64,000 bases of DNA, taken from assembly GCA_033239125.1 (NCBI GenBank), contig BSWB01000005.1:116126494-116190493 (forward strand), in the 5' to 3' direction. Below are positions 1 to 12,255 of the stretch, piece by piece. Each line of letters starts with the position of its first letter. The first letter of the stretch is position 1. The notes under the pieces were generated by a model. It did no database searches, had not been told where the DNA came from, and was given only the letters and a program-made list of their open reading frames with translations. Source of the DNA: Fagopyrum homotropicum (lineage: Eukaryota; Streptophyta; Magnoliopsida; Caryophyllales; Polygonaceae). Made by a program: the position numbers and the translations under genes.

Positions 1-990
1 TGGATCATAATGAAGGTTTGAAGAACCTTTGACGTTCCTAACAATGGCATCCAAGGATTGTTCCATACAAGGACAAGCTCACCAATACCGACTCTTCACA
101 CTACATCTTCCAACAATAAAACCTTTGATCCTAAAATACTAGCCCGCGTGTAGTTGGAGAGTTATCCTTGAGAATTGTGCGAGCATCAAGTGTATCTTGC
201 GTTGTTAGCCGTTAGCACCCCCATGATAATACCTTCCTTTTTAATAACAATACAACCAGCGAGTTTGGTTTTGTGAGAAGGCACCAACCTTATTTTGTAA
301 GAAGTGCCTCATTAAAAACCTTGATATTTTGGAAGCCCAAAGGGTGCTCCAACTACACTAGTGAATCTTGCGTTGTTAACCGTTAGCACCCCCATGAAAA
401 TTGTGCGAGCATCAAATGTATATCATCAATAATGCAATTAGGAAAACACTCATACCATAAAACTATAAGGATTGGAGGCAGATTAATCAAGACTTCTCTT
501 CCAACCTATGAAATAAGCTTTTCTTTTCAACCATTCAAAGTTTCCAAATACCGACATTGACAACCTAAAATGAGTTTTTTGGATCGGTCATTTATAGTTG
601 GAAGCCCAAAATACTTTGGGTACCTATCAACTTTCCTCATTTCTAGTGCAAAGGTAGCAAATGAGTGCATTTGTATGTCAATATCCCGTCTAAATTAGAT
701 TTGAGATTTAGACATATTTATGATATGACCGGACGCTCTTTCATATATACTGAGCATATCAGTTACTTTTGAGCACCCATGTAGACTTGCCTTAGCAAAA
801 AGAAGGCAATCATTCGTGAATACTAATTGGTAGACAAAAGGGCATATCTACTTATTTTTAATCCATGAATTTCATTGAGCGAGACCGGTCGATTAACAAG
901 CGTCGTGTAAGCCTCCACACATAATATAAACAAATAAGGTGATAAAGGTCAACCTTGTTGACGATAACAAGGTACATCATTGTCTCTTTT
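1..990 (-). pseudogene. LINE (L1-type) reverse transcriptase remnant
   Basis: Read on the minus strand from about 990 down to 1, broken frames give in order the landmarks of a plant L1-type RT: an LSPYLFILCVE segment (near 905-945), a region after the usual YADD site matching 'LLFAKAS..GA', then a YLGLP/IGRSKK-like segment (near 560-640), a KEKSLFH segment, and a GFQNIKVFNEALLTK-like segment (near 270-350). Frameshifts and stops interrupt it throughout, so it is dead. No poly(A) or TSD is visible, because the 3' end lies beyond the window. Assignment to the LINE class rests on the order of these segments; the clade is inferred. Confidence 0.75.
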
Positions 991-1040
991 GTTTACATCA
1001 CGCTAATGTGTTTGCATAATATCAAGTTCACTACTATGTG

Positions 1041-2231
1041 TTACATGCCTAAAGCCAAAAACCCATACAAGCAAGATGTCATACACCTAATGGCCCATCC
1101 AATTACCGAACCTACACCAATACCACGTCCAACTCCTACCCCTCATACCTCAATGCCACGTGAGGCTCCACCATAATATGTCAATATTATAAATGTCAAG
1201 AACAAGGCCACATTGCTAGACATTGTTAAAATAAAAGAGGTTTTATTCTAGATCTCGACAATCCTAAGGGACCGGTGCTTGTTGACAAATCCAAGCTGAA
1301 GTCCTCACGATTCCTCCAAATAATGGGGAATGTTTCTTCATACTTCGAGAGTCTGACCTACCTATTGACGACGACTTACCAAGCCATCTAGTGATTGTTT
1401 CTACCTAGAGTAACCTTGTAACCCTCATTGGCCAACTAATGGTACTTTCTTCTCAATCATTTTCTCCTACTAGCATGACTGCAAAAATCATTGACTGTTG
1501 GTTTTAGCTCCTTGATTTACCTGAGGTTGCTTACATTACTCCAACAATATAGTTATGCCTCATCACTAACCGCAAGGTCCTCAATGCTGAGCTCTCTCAA
1601 GATCTATCTCAAAGAACTTTTTTTTTACACACGAGTCACCATCATCGACAAAACATTCTCTATGATTTTTGATTTTTGGCTCCACCTCCAACATCATCGA
1701 TGTAGAGCTTGTTGACTACCTTTAACTACCGACTGAACCACACACCATATCACACGCACTCAACTGGATAACCGTTGATAAAAGGTTCAAATATATCATC
1801 AAGCAACGATGTACTTCTCCATTAATGCTTTCTCATATACGGTTTTGTGTGATGTTGCCCCGATTGGCGCTTGTCATCAAATGTTGGGATATCCTTGGAT
1901 GTATGACCGGCTGATTCTCTACGATGGTTATTCCAATACAATCATCTTCCACTACAAGAGAAAACGGGTCGTCCTTGGCCCTATGAGCTCCAAAGAGGTA
2001 TTTAGGGCAAGACCTTTCAAGAACAACAGCTCCTTGCAAATAAACATGAATGCATCGTCGGAGGGACCAAAATCCCCGGTGGCCCGTCCTGTTAAGAAGG
2101 CACCATCACCCTCCAATATCAAGTCCTCCTCTCCCAAGTCTTTTTGGGAGAGATTAACGTTTCTTTGTGTATTTAGGGGACCTCATTCCCTAACCTCTTC
2201 ACTTATTATATTCTTCGTAGTTAGGGTTTGA
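1041..2231 (+). pseudogene. Ty3/gypsy gag-protease remnant
   Basis: The plus strand carries a decayed zinc knuckle near 1187-1229 (spacing ..C-x3-GH-x4-C kept, first Cys replaced by Tyr). An open stretch at 1809-2231 follows, whose first ~60 residues resemble the C-terminal part of a gypsy aspartic protease and linker: CDV-x-PIGACHQMLGYPW, then YDR and a D-G-x-S-N-T segment, then VVLGPMSSKE. Stops separate the two parts. The protease active-site DSG/DTG is not visible. No RT follows; the sequence passes into an LTR-like region, so pol has been deleted. A run of 13 G at about 2335-2347 lies in the 3' part. Confidence 0.72.
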
Positions 2232-3201
2232 CTTAATTCAAAACTTATGTGGTTAACTAACTCATATCTATCACCCTCCTACAACCATTATGATGAGCTT
2301 GACAATGATTTAAGGATTAATCAAAGGCAACAATGGGGGGGGGGGGGTGATACAATCCGGGCTAGGAAGCTTGATATTGGCATAGACACTATTGAAAATA
2401 ATATGATCCGGACTACAAAGATTGACAATGTAATGGACAAATCTAGGAATGACGCAATCCACACTACAAAACTGGAGACCGGACGTGAAGTGACTAAATA
2501 AGGAGGTAGGAAGTATCATCAAAGCTTTCCAAAAGAAGCAATAAAAATGATGTTCTCATCGTTAGAATTAGTATATTTCCCTTATCTTAATTATAATTTG
2601 GATGACTCATTCATCCTTCTAATTCAAAGGCCTTAATAAGTCCGATCCAAATATCCAAATCCACTCATATTCGTTACTAGATAAAGAAGGCCTAGATTGA
2701 AGCCCGAAAGAATACCATAAGTAGAGTATGCTCCTTCTATGCCACATGTCCCACGCTGACTTGCTCGCCAAGGATGATTTCGATTAAATTTAGCCAGTAG
2801 TTATATTAGTTTGTCTAGTTGTAAATTTATCGTTTCAATAGTTTATCTTTTCAATACTTTTGTCTTTTAGGTCTTAGTTTTATAAAATACCTTTTTTTAG
2901 AGTTAGGCATGACCTCCTTTTAGCATATAAATAGATGTCATATTTCATTGTGTCATTAACTTAGCATTGAATTATATTGTGCATGTGTAGTCAATGTTAT
3001 TCGTAGCCATATTATCAATGAAGCAACATTATTTTGAAGTGAAACTCGAGTATTTCTTTTCCATTGCAGTCTTGTTCTACCTCCCATTCATCATCTCAAT
3101 ATGATCCTTAGTTCAATAAATCTAGATCAAATTTGGTATTGGATAATTCTCATCTTATCTATTTAGTTACCTATTAATATTTGTTATTATAGTTGTAGTC
3201 T

Positions 3202-3600
3202 TTTGGATCTTCTTGGGAGAAGTAGTGTCGTTGAAACCCTAGAGAAGAAGTCGTCAATTAAAGTTCAATTTTGTCTTACTAGATCAAGTCGAGTTTGTTT
3301 CTTCTTCTTTAATTTTAGATCTTTTTGTTTCAATTTAATTAGAGTTCAATTTAGTCTTACCAGATCAAGTCGAGTATTGACAAGGGATATGTGAATAACT
3401 TGAGTCAAGAAACTTAGATCATATCCTTGCTTTGGATCCCCTTGGGAGAAGTAGTGTTTTTGAAAACCTAGAGAAGAAGTCTGAAATTAGAGTTCAATTT
3501 GGTTTTACAAGATCAAATCGAGTTTGATTCTTCTGCCTTTAATTTAGTTATTTCGGTTTCAATTTAATTGTGTGTTATTTGTAGAATTCAAGTACGCAAG
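3202..3600 (+). repeat. Imperfect tandem duplication inside the LTR-like region
   Basis: The segment starting CTTGGGAGAAGTAGTG, then GAGAAGAAGTC, GTTCAATTT and AGATCAA.TCGAGTTTG, occurs at about 3208-3310 and again at about 3439-3530. Copies are about 230 bp apart and differ by scattered substitutions. A third partial match (GTTCAATTTAGTCTTACCAG) lies at about 3343. Confidence 0.7.
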
Positions 3601-3630
3601 ATCGTCACCTCCATACCTTCTCTTGTTCGA

Positions 3631-3632
<2 letters not shown>

Positions 3633-3669
<37 letters not shown>
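3633..3669. repeat. (CT)n microsatellite
   Basis: About 18 uninterrupted CT units inside the LTR-like region. Confidence 0.95.
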
Positions 3670-3672
<3 letters not shown>

Positions 3673-3765
3673 TTTGTCTCTTTGTTTCCAAGTATTGACA
3701 AGGGATAAGTGATTACTTGAGTCAAGATACCTAGATCATATCCTTGCTTTGTGTCGGATTAGGAC

Positions 3766-4441
3766 ATACTTTTCTATAAAAGCCAAGTATTGACGTGACT
3801 TAGGTTTTTTGAAACCGACAACAAATATCCCATTCAAAAGATTAGACAAGCATAAACAAAGTCAAGGGTTCTATCATTTTTTCACATTAAATATAGTAAT
3901 TGGTTTAAATCCTTTAAGAAAGAGGTGATATTTCATCTCTTGAATATCAACTTATCGAAAAATAATTTTTCTTGGTAAATCACTATTTCAAGGGGACTTG
4001 TTCCCAAAGTTATATCGACGTAGAGTTATTATCTTGGTTGTTTAATTCCACAACCCATGAATCCTTATAGGGGAAGATAGTAACATGTGTTATTTTTATT
4101 AAATGCTCAAAAAGTGTACGATCCACTACAAAAGTTATGGAAAACGTGTACAAATTTTGGTCTAATGCAATGAAGTGAACGTCAATATATGAGCATTCCA
4201 TATAGGATCATATAATCATCCATGATTACTAAATTTTTAAGAGATGTAGTTCGTGTTCGTAGGATGCTCATTTTCTATTCAAAACACAAACAACAACACA
4301 AAACAATGTAGCAAGAATAATCTAGACAACCAAATTTGCATGCCAAATTTTGAGGAAGAAGAAAACCGATCCATTTCGAGTAGAGTAATCCCCTACAAGA
4401 AGAGGAGTGAAGTGACATTAACTCTCGCAAGGTTAAGGTGC
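3766..4441. other. 3' flank and presumed 3' UTR of GET3
   Basis: AT-rich DNA without any ORF I can assign. The part next to 4441 is expected to be GET3 3' UTR on the minus strand; no decisive polyadenylation signal stands out. Confidence 0.4.
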
Positions 4442-7400
4442 CTATTTTCCCTTGCACAACTTCTCTTGGTCCTTTTCGGCTTCTTTTATTTGTTCCTGTA
4501 ATGCCGATATCCTATTCTCCAAATGTTCAATAGGGTCTTTTGAGGCCAAAACTTGATATGGAGTGACAAAATTTTGTGAAAATGATTTCAATGCCTCCAC
4601 TCCACACACCTGTAGAACAATGCCATTTACTTTAATTTTGGCTACGGTTTGGAGTCATGAAATGAACAAAACATATATATGTGTGTGAATCGATCATAGT
4701 AGGGAATTGAGTTTAGACAGTAGATAGTTTCAACCAAAACCGTGGAATCTAGTTGTGATTATCTTACCCAATTTCTAATAGAGGAACATAGCGGAAACCA
4801 CCCTTAAATAGGGACATTTTCAACTAAACACCCGTTAAATTCGAAATTAACGGAAACCGTCCTTTATAACGGTTCCGTCAACTGAATAACATCCCACTAA
4901 TATTCCGTCCAAAAACTCGTTAAAGGTATCTACTTTTAAATATTATAATAATATTCTTATCTAAACCATGAACCGAAGAGTTTATCTATTTAACATCATC
5001 ACAAATCCGATTTTCTTCTAAAATATTTTTTTTTGAACCAACCTTTTCTTCTCCAAACAAAAACCCAATATTGGAGGCAAACCCTTTCTTCCAATCAAAC
5101 AAAAATAGAGTTATATACGGAATTTTGAACCCATTCAATTGAAAAAATATTTCTAAGCCAACATTTAAGCCATATGATACAAAATGAAAATATACTATTA
5201 GACAAACGAAACTTTAAAATGGGCATGTTCAATGACTCATATCAAGTGTTAACTGATGCATCACAATGGGTGAAAAACTTCAAATTTCGCACAAATTCAA
5301 AAAGGAAGAGAAGAAGAAATAGGGATAGGGCGTTGATTGAGAGATCGACGTGTGGGTGAAAGAAGAAGAATAAGTAGTGAATTGAATAACTAAGCCAATG
5401 AGATATGTGGATTTACGGGTAAGGGAAGTGAGTTTTTGGAGGTTGAATAGATAGGTTGAAACATAAGAGAAAATAGGTAAGAGAGAAAGGTAACTGAGGT
5501 TGACGGAGGTGACACATGGCTCAAAGGTTCAAGAAACTCCGATGAACTGGCATGGGTTGTCCTCAGACTGCCAGTTGAAGAGGATTTTAGGGATTGGAAG
5601 GGTTGATTTGAATTCCAATAAGCTTTGTGCGTCATTGAAGATCTCGCCGCCATTGATGGATGAGATGAAGAAATATAGGGGGATTGGTGGATGGTGATGA
5701 AATTCATTTCCCATGACATCTTGGTTAAAGGGGATTGTTTTTTTTATATCAAGAAGTACTAACAATGATAAAGAGGAGAAGAAGGATACAAGCGAGAAGA
5801 GATCCATGTTTAGTCACGCTATAGACGAGAATAGCGCCATTGATAGAGAGGAGAAGAAGGCTACATATGGTGATGAAATTGATTTCCAATGGAGGCTTTT
5901 CTCCAAGAGAAAAGAGAAACATTGTGTACTACGCTCCAAATCTAGGTTTTTGTTTGGGGAAGAAAGGGTAGGTTCAAAAAAATTTTTAAAAGAAAACCGT
6001 GTTTGGTTTAATGTTAAATAGACAAACCCATCGGTTCATGGTTCAAAGAAGTATATTATTATAATAATTAAAAGTGAGGCCCTTTAATAAATTTTTGGAC
6101 TTAACAGTAGCAAGGGTGTTCTTTTGTTGACGGAGCCATTGTAATGGGTGGTTTTCGGTAATTTCAAATTTAACGGGTGGTTAGCTGCAAATAACCCTAT
6201 TTATAGGGTGGTTTCCCGTATTTTTCTCTTTCTAATACCTAGATACACTTCAATTGAACACCAAATGTTATATAAGGATGCATTAGAACAAGTTTTAAAT
6301 AAAATAATAGGACATACCTCTTCGGGCAACAACGGCAACTTTGTAAGGTTGAAATCGTCGTACAAAACATAAAATTGATCTACGTACTTTTGTTGCATTC
6401 GCATTCTGGCCTTGAGTAGATTAGATTGAACAGCTGCAATTCACAAAACATAAATATGAGTTCAATTTTAACTTAATTTTCCACGATGAACAAACATGTA
6501 TGAGATGATTACATATGTTAGAGTACCTTCATCGTCAAATATTACTTGGTTAATGATGATATTATGAGTATCTATCTCGAACTTGGTCAATTCTTGAACC
6601 AATCTTTCAGTTTCATAGAGAGAGAGGAACTCGGGGATACAAACGCATACAAAAGTTGTCATGTCCTATCAAATTAAAGCCAAAGAAATAGCAAGTACGT
6701 AGTTGTTAGTAAAACCATATCTCAAAATCAATAATGAGAACCATACCAACATGTAACAATTGGATAAGGCTAGGTCTTAACGCATAAACTCATCCAAATA
6801 TTATAATTCTATCTTTTACATTGTTATTATCTAACAAAGGAGATAAAAACGTTTTTAGATATCGAAAGAAAAGAGTTTTACATTACGTGAAGTATATTAA
6901 TTTTATACCAGTGAGGTTGAATTCAAAAGTACCATTTTCTTTATAGAATATTACTTTGAATATCAAGAGAAATAATGAACAAGAAAGCTCTATTTTCATT
7001 GATGAACTCTTATTATTCCTAAGATAAAAGATAATTACTTTTTACCATAATTTATTACACTCAATAGCAAAATGAGATTAGGTGACAATTTGATAATGGA
7101 AAAAATGGACAATTGAATTTTTATTAATCACATTATTGATACCATTCTAAAAACTAATTAGTTAAAGAGTATTTACTATAATCCATATTGTGTTTGTATA
7201 TATTATGTCAATTTTGGTCAAGTATTTGGCATCATGTCTTTGTATTAACTAACTGTTGTGTACCATATTCATGCCTCATATTTGTATTAGTTAATTATTG
7301 TGTATAATCTCATCTAGCTCAATATTATGTTTGGTTAAGTAACAAAATAAATAAAAACAAAAAGAGAATTTCTTACCGGGTCCTTAAATTGTCTATTTAC

Positions 7401-10279
7401 TTGTTCAATCACATCTTTCATGCTTTCAAGTCTTCCAAGAATTGCATCTTCACCAAAATCATCCTCAACTCCAAAAAGACGTGTCATCTATAATACAATA
7501 ATTAGCATAGTTAATATATTTCACGACAACATTTCACAATATATATTTCATGACAAATATAGCATAAAACTAAAACTCTTGAAGTGGGTGACACATCTAA
7601 CATGATATCTACATCTACCTAAGATGCAAGTATTTAAATGTATCTTGCAATCTACTTAAGAATTCAAGATAATCATGTTGGTTCAATCTTGACGCAATGA
7701 AAATCATAAGAATATCAAAATCTATTTTCAAAAAGTGGAAATACAAGATCCAAAAAAATACTAAAAATATATGCTTAATGGAATACCAGGACTCGTAATA
7801 TTAACTATTTTACGCACTTAACCAACAAAATAAGTGGCAAATAAATTGTAAGTTTGCACCGCACTCCCTAACGCCAATACAATATACCTGACTCAATAGT
7901 CCTCCAAATTTGTTCTTCACACTCATCATTTTGTCTAACCCCTTCTCTAATGTTGAAGGAAATTGCAAGAGGCGGAGTGTATGCCCGGTTGGAGCTGTGT
8001 CAAATACAATCACAGAATAATCCATTGATTGCACTAGCCTGTATGACAAAAAGTGTCATGTATATATGTACAAAAATATCGTTCAAAGTATAAACTATTA
8101 AGATTATTTATAAGAAAAAATTCTTTGTTTTGGATACCTAACAAAATCTTAAGTACAAACAATGCATGCTTCGAAAATTGACATCGTAACAAAATTACAT
8201 AAGTTGTTGTTTAAGATGTCATGTTCAAGTCTTTAGAAGAAAAGATAGTTAGGTGAAGAATGTGACAAAACACAAAGTATATTAAAAACAAAGATAAATA
8301 GATTGTTTGATATAAAATATTTGATGTAGCACATATATTAACATTACGTTGTTTCCTCCTTTTATACCCTTCACGATATTAGTACATGCATGAAACAACA
8401 TTCCAAAAATGACTACACTAAACCTTTCAATTGCATCTCATTCTTTATATTCTATCTTTCATATGCTTTAAAATAAATATCAAGGACAAAGTTATCGAAT
8501 TTTCGCATAAAAAGTTGTAAACATAATATAAAGGCATTCTCATAATTCATGTGATATGTTTCAAACTATAGAGTTTGACACTTAAATTAACACATACGGA
8601 GATGAAGATAAGTACAACACTCGAAACCTTCCATAATAAGAAATGAAGTGATGTTTCTGGATTCAATATTAATAACATAATTCTTATGGTATTTAATTTT
8701 AAGTATTATGATTCATGCTTTAATTGATCCATTGAGAAAATAAGAAGCACACACTTCCTCCTACAAGTCCACTCAAATACTTTATAGGATAAAAGTAGCT
8801 CAAGGTCAAGCCCAATCAAAAGCAGACACACCCCATAGGACAAGGAATCGCATGTCATTTTTCAAGATAAGGTTGAATTCCATTGATACTTGTACATTAG
8901 TTAGTTACTTGGATTAACCTTGTTTTATTGTAGTAACTTAGTTTCTAGTTTATCCTTCAATTACTTTATTCTTTTATTGGTTTCACCTATCCTTCAGTAG
9001 TTTTATCTCACTCACGAAGAGGTTATTACACCTCCTTATAGTCCTATAAATAAAGATATATACTCATTGTACACCTCACTTCGGAACTGATATTGTGCAT
9101 CAGTTGCCAATATCGCTCGTTTATCCAATGCATACAATATATTCAACATTTTGAGTTTTCATTTGGTGTTACATCCAACGTATGCAATCGGCCATCTTTT
9201 ATCTTCATTTTTGTTTATATTTGATACTTAATTAAGTCAATCTAGATTGAATCCGTTATTTAATACTTCCCTTTTACTTTGTCATTTCGATTCTCTATTA
9301 CAAATCAAGATTGATGTCAAAAAACCTAATCGACACAACCATGCTCTTCATTCAAGACTCGAGTTTGATACTTGATTCAATAAATCAAGATTGAATATGT
9401 ATTGTATTCTAGTATATTTTCTATTATTCAATTCAGTTTTATGTGAATGTTTTTTAGTTATAGTTTTCATAAACAAGATTGCCACTTCCAAACTATTTGT
9501 TCAACATCCTCTCTTCACCCTCCCAATTCTCATTCCGACTCTCAGTTATTGAGCATTGACGAGAGATATGTGGTTACTTAAGAGATATGTATATAAAATT
9601 CTGGTTGGAAGGAAGTAAATATATGATTTGTGAAGCCGTATATAAGCTTACTTTAGCATTTCTGCGAAGCTCATGGCTTCATCAATGCCCGGGATTGCGT
9701 TGGCCAACTCTGAAACCAAATTTTCTTGCCCGTCTGCTCCAGGTAGGTCTTCGTTCTCCAAAGAAGGATCTACCTCCTGTGACATAGAATAATTATTCAA
9801 TAGAACTTTGGAAGAAAATGGAAAGAAACCTAGAAATCATTTATCAACCCAAACAAAAAACTCATCTATTCAACAAACTTACTTTCAAAATAGAGGGTTG
9901 GTTAAAAGCATTCAACAACAACCAAATAATTCTTAATCGAGAAGAATAGAATAGTGTACACTCAATAAATATAGAAAATCAAAAATAAAAAAATAAAAAT
10001 AGAAAGGGTAAAACAAACCATAGCATAGAGATTGGTGAATCCGGTAACGAGAGTGGGCTTTTTGGTAAAGCGTTGATGGAAGGCATCACTGAGATTATGA
10101 GCAGGATCGGTAGAGATGATAAGAACCGAAGGTCGAACGGTGGCGAGGAGGATGGCGACGACAGAGCTGCAAGTGGTCTTCCCTACCCCTCCCTTTCCAC
10201 CAACAAAAACCCATTTCAAAGTGTCTTGATCTAGAATGTTTTGGAGTGATCCTTCTGGTAGGTCCTGATCTGGTTCCAT
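4442..10279 (-). CDS. GET3: GET3/ASNA1-type tail-anchored-protein targeting ATPase, 7 exons
   Basis: Exons on the minus strand: 10279-10019, 9776-9652, 8038-7888, 7487-7377, 6665-6527, 6433-6318, 4609-4442. All introns are GT-AG and the phases join without a break, giving 1,071 nt (356 aa), the usual plant length. Exon 1 has the deviant P-loop GGKGGVGKTT (residues 27-36) and switch I STDPAHN (D58). Exon 3 has switch II DTAPTGHTLR (D142). Exons 5-6 carry FVCVCIPEF and KLPLLPEEV; exon 7 ends in a charged coiled tail. GET3 dimers carry tail-anchored membrane proteins in the cytosol to the ER GET1/GET2 receptor. No CxxC pair is visible where yeast Get3 has one (SNLLKAR here), which I believe is common in the cytosolic plant form. 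An in-frame upstream Met exists, but the start at 10279 (MEPDQD) gives the family N-terminus. Introns 2 (1,613 nt) and 6 (1,708 nt) are enlarged by insertions. Confidence 0.95.
4781..6228. mobile_element. Non-autonomous long-TIR MULE (Pack-MULE) in GET3 intron 6
   Basis: A perfect 9-bp TSD, TTTCTAATA, flanks the element (4772-4780 and 6229-6237), as expected of Mutator-like elements. Ends begin GAGGAACATAGCGGAAACCA (left) and GAGAAAAATACGGGAAACCA (right, reverse complement). The inverted similarity continues inward for roughly 290-300 bp on each side (about 4781-5077 and 5936-6228), past the shared ACCATGAACCGA and CCAAACAAAAACC blocks. There is no transposase. The central ~850 bp carries host-derived coding sequence (see 5400-5807). 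Confidence 0.92.
5400..5807 (-). pseudogene. Captured BRI1-like LRR receptor kinase N-terminal fragment
   Basis: On the minus strand an open stretch from 5807 gives a hydrophobic signal-peptide-like start (FSLVSFFSSLSLLVLL). After an unrelated stretch come NDAQSLLEFKSTLPIPK, FNWQSEDNPC and QFIGVS, the cap of a brassinosteroid-receptor-like LRR ectodomain (family pattern LL.FK..LP.P..L.NW....PC.F.GVSC). A TGA replaces the expected Cys codon after GVS (near 5528). Beyond it the frame still reads TSVNLSYLSL and STYLFNLQKL, like the first leucine-rich repeats. It lies wholly between the MULE TIRs, in the same orientation as GET3. Family membership is inferred from these motifs. Confidence 0.72.
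8740..9590. mobile_element. LTR-like insertion in GET3 intron 2
   Basis: Non-coding, with a TATA-like CCTATAAATAAAG near 9043-9055 and LTR-style text related to the element at 2500-3765. It accounts for about half of the 1,613-nt intron. I could not fix both ends or find a TSD, so it may be a solo LTR or a fragment. Confidence 0.45.
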
Positions 10280-10353
10280 GTCAAGGATGATACAAATGAG
10301 ATATGTGTTTTGGGGATCTGGGTTTTTTTTAATCCTCCGAGATGAATGCCTAA

Positions 10354-10363
10354 TTATTATATA
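10354..10363 (-). promoter_or_regulatory. Candidate TATA box of GET3
   Basis: The minus strand reads CCTATATAATAATTAGG here, 75-84 nt upstream of the ATG. That leaves room for a short 5' UTR. It is the best TATA match in the upstream 150 nt. The assignment is positional; no transcript data are available. Confidence 0.55.
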
Positions 10364-10379
10364 GGAATGACAGTGTAAT

Positions 10380-12255
10380 TGGGCTCTTAGAGCACCCGCA
10401 TACAACAATTCTAGAGTTTTTTTTGACAATTAGAAAAAAAGTAATAATTAAACAAGGCCTACAAATAAGAAACTTAAATGATATCTTGACACATTTATCC
10501 TTACATTTATTTTTATTACGAGGAAAGAAACTCTAAATTTCTCATTTGTAATGTAGAATGTTTTGAGTGATCTTGTTCAAAAGTTATTGGAGTTATTTGA
10601 AAGCTCCAACTCTTTTCCAAAAAGAAATATCTTTTGTTTGATGTTTTTGTTCGGGCCACTTGTGGTTAAGATGAATCTAGTTATGAGGTATATGTTTGAT
10701 AATGGTATTTTCAAACATTGCTTTCAAGATGGATGAACCGTTATTCACACGATAGTCAAGAATCCATCAGTTGTTGAGGTTTAGACAAGGTCAGCATAAT
10801 TGTTGTTAAGCTTCGTCCTAACTACTTGAGATATATAGGACATCACCATTTTTTAAATTGCATTGTACCTTCTTCGAGTAATGCTTTCCTCTTCAACTAA
10901 TGGTTAAAAAACTTCGAACTTGATCGGCTCAATAATACAAAAAGCTATATATTATGGTTCAAAAAGGTCTTTTTTATCCTAGTTGTGATACGTGATATTT
11001 TGTTACTTGATGAGATATATTAGGGGGTAAAACCATTATAGTATATGGTTTTATCACGGTTCATAAATTGTGATAAAAGACAAATTAATTTGAGTCAAAG
11101 TTTTGTATCATGGATATTGAACCATGATAAAAAATAATGAAACGTGATAAAAAAAGAGAGAGTATATTGTCATAGTTACAACCATGATATAAAATTATCA
11201 TACTACAATAACAAACATGATAAAATTTATGTCTTTGGTGTGCACATGCTCATTTAATGCCGCAATTGCTCTAGAAAATGTGATTAAAGATTTTTAAATT
11301 ATAAAACAATATATTGTTGTTTAAATAAAAACAATACCCACTTTTATCTATCTGTCTATTTGTTTACATCCATTTCTATATGTTTGTTTGTTTGTCTATA
11401 TATATAAATATATTTGTATATGTCTATCTATCTAGATATATAAATAGATTGTTATTTTAAGGCGGAATAGATGAAATATCCATAAATAAATGTCATTTTA
11501 TCGACACGTTTTTTACTAAATAAAATGAAGTACATTATCCTTTTCACATATACAATTGTTGGATATATGGATAATTTTATTTATATTTATATTTGTTTTA
11601 ATTTATTACAATGACAAAAAATTCCATATTTAATCTTAGATATGATAGTAGATCAAGTTTTGCCACATGTCCTCTCAAAAGTTGACGCAACCTGCCAAAT
11701 GTTTTCCTTCGGTATTTTATATTCAACATCTTTTATTACCCTAATTGATTTTCATTTTGTTTTAATATGTTAATTTACTTATTTTTATTGTTTCAACCAA
11801 AATGATCTTGATTTAGCATATATCTTTTGTTAGTTGGTATCTTTATTTGTTACTTGATCTCAACAAAATACAATATCCTAAGAGTTTTTCTATACTAAAC
11901 CCTAAATCTTGATTGACCTATATAACATGATATCTTACCTCATCCGAAACAATAATCTCGAGTTAACTATGCCTCTTTCTTAATATCATGCGACATTTGT
12001 GTTGGAAGTCAAGGACTTTCCAATTCTAGAGTTTTTACTATACCTTCATAGATTTTGATGATTGACAAACTCCATATGAACGTTCTACCGTGTGTTTGAG
12101 TTTAAGTTTTGAGAACACAAAACATCCTAGAGGGATGTCATAGTTAATACGTCCATGACAAGGACGTCAAAACTCAAACAGGAGGAAACACCTACTAACA
12201 CATGATATCCAAGGATTTGTGAGTTATGTATGGAAAGGTTGATTTCCCTTCAATG
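10380..12255. other. Intergenic AT-rich DNA
   Basis: No gene recognised. It holds simple TCTA/TTTG-rich sequence at about 11340-11450 and the candidate transposon end listed at 10960-11245. Confidence 0.5.
10960..11245. mobile_element. Possible CACTA-type terminal region
   Basis: Repeated short inverted motifs of the type ATCACGG / CCATGATAAAA (near 11052, 11108-11133, 11183-11225) resemble the ATCACGGTT/AACCGTGATAAAA subterminal repeats of plant CACTA elements. A CATACTACAA sequence near 11200 could be a decayed CACTACAA end. No TSD or transposase is seen. Confidence 0.35.

Larger units (their letters stand above)
2500..3765 (+). mobile_element. LTR-like 3' region of the gypsy remnant
   Basis: Non-coding, with a TATA-like CATATAAATA at 2933-2942 and no ORF. 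Phrases shared with the insert in GET3 intron 2 (TATTGACGAGAGATATGTGG near 9550 against TATTGACAAGGGATATGTGA near 3375) mark both as relatives. Exact LTR ends and a TSD are not recognisable. Confidence 0.5.

Noticed and set aside
3633..3669. CT run as a pyrimidine-rich promoter element or CRISPR-like repeat
   Set aside because: A plain dinucleotide microsatellite; no spacers or array structure. No CRISPR is expected in plant nuclear DNA.
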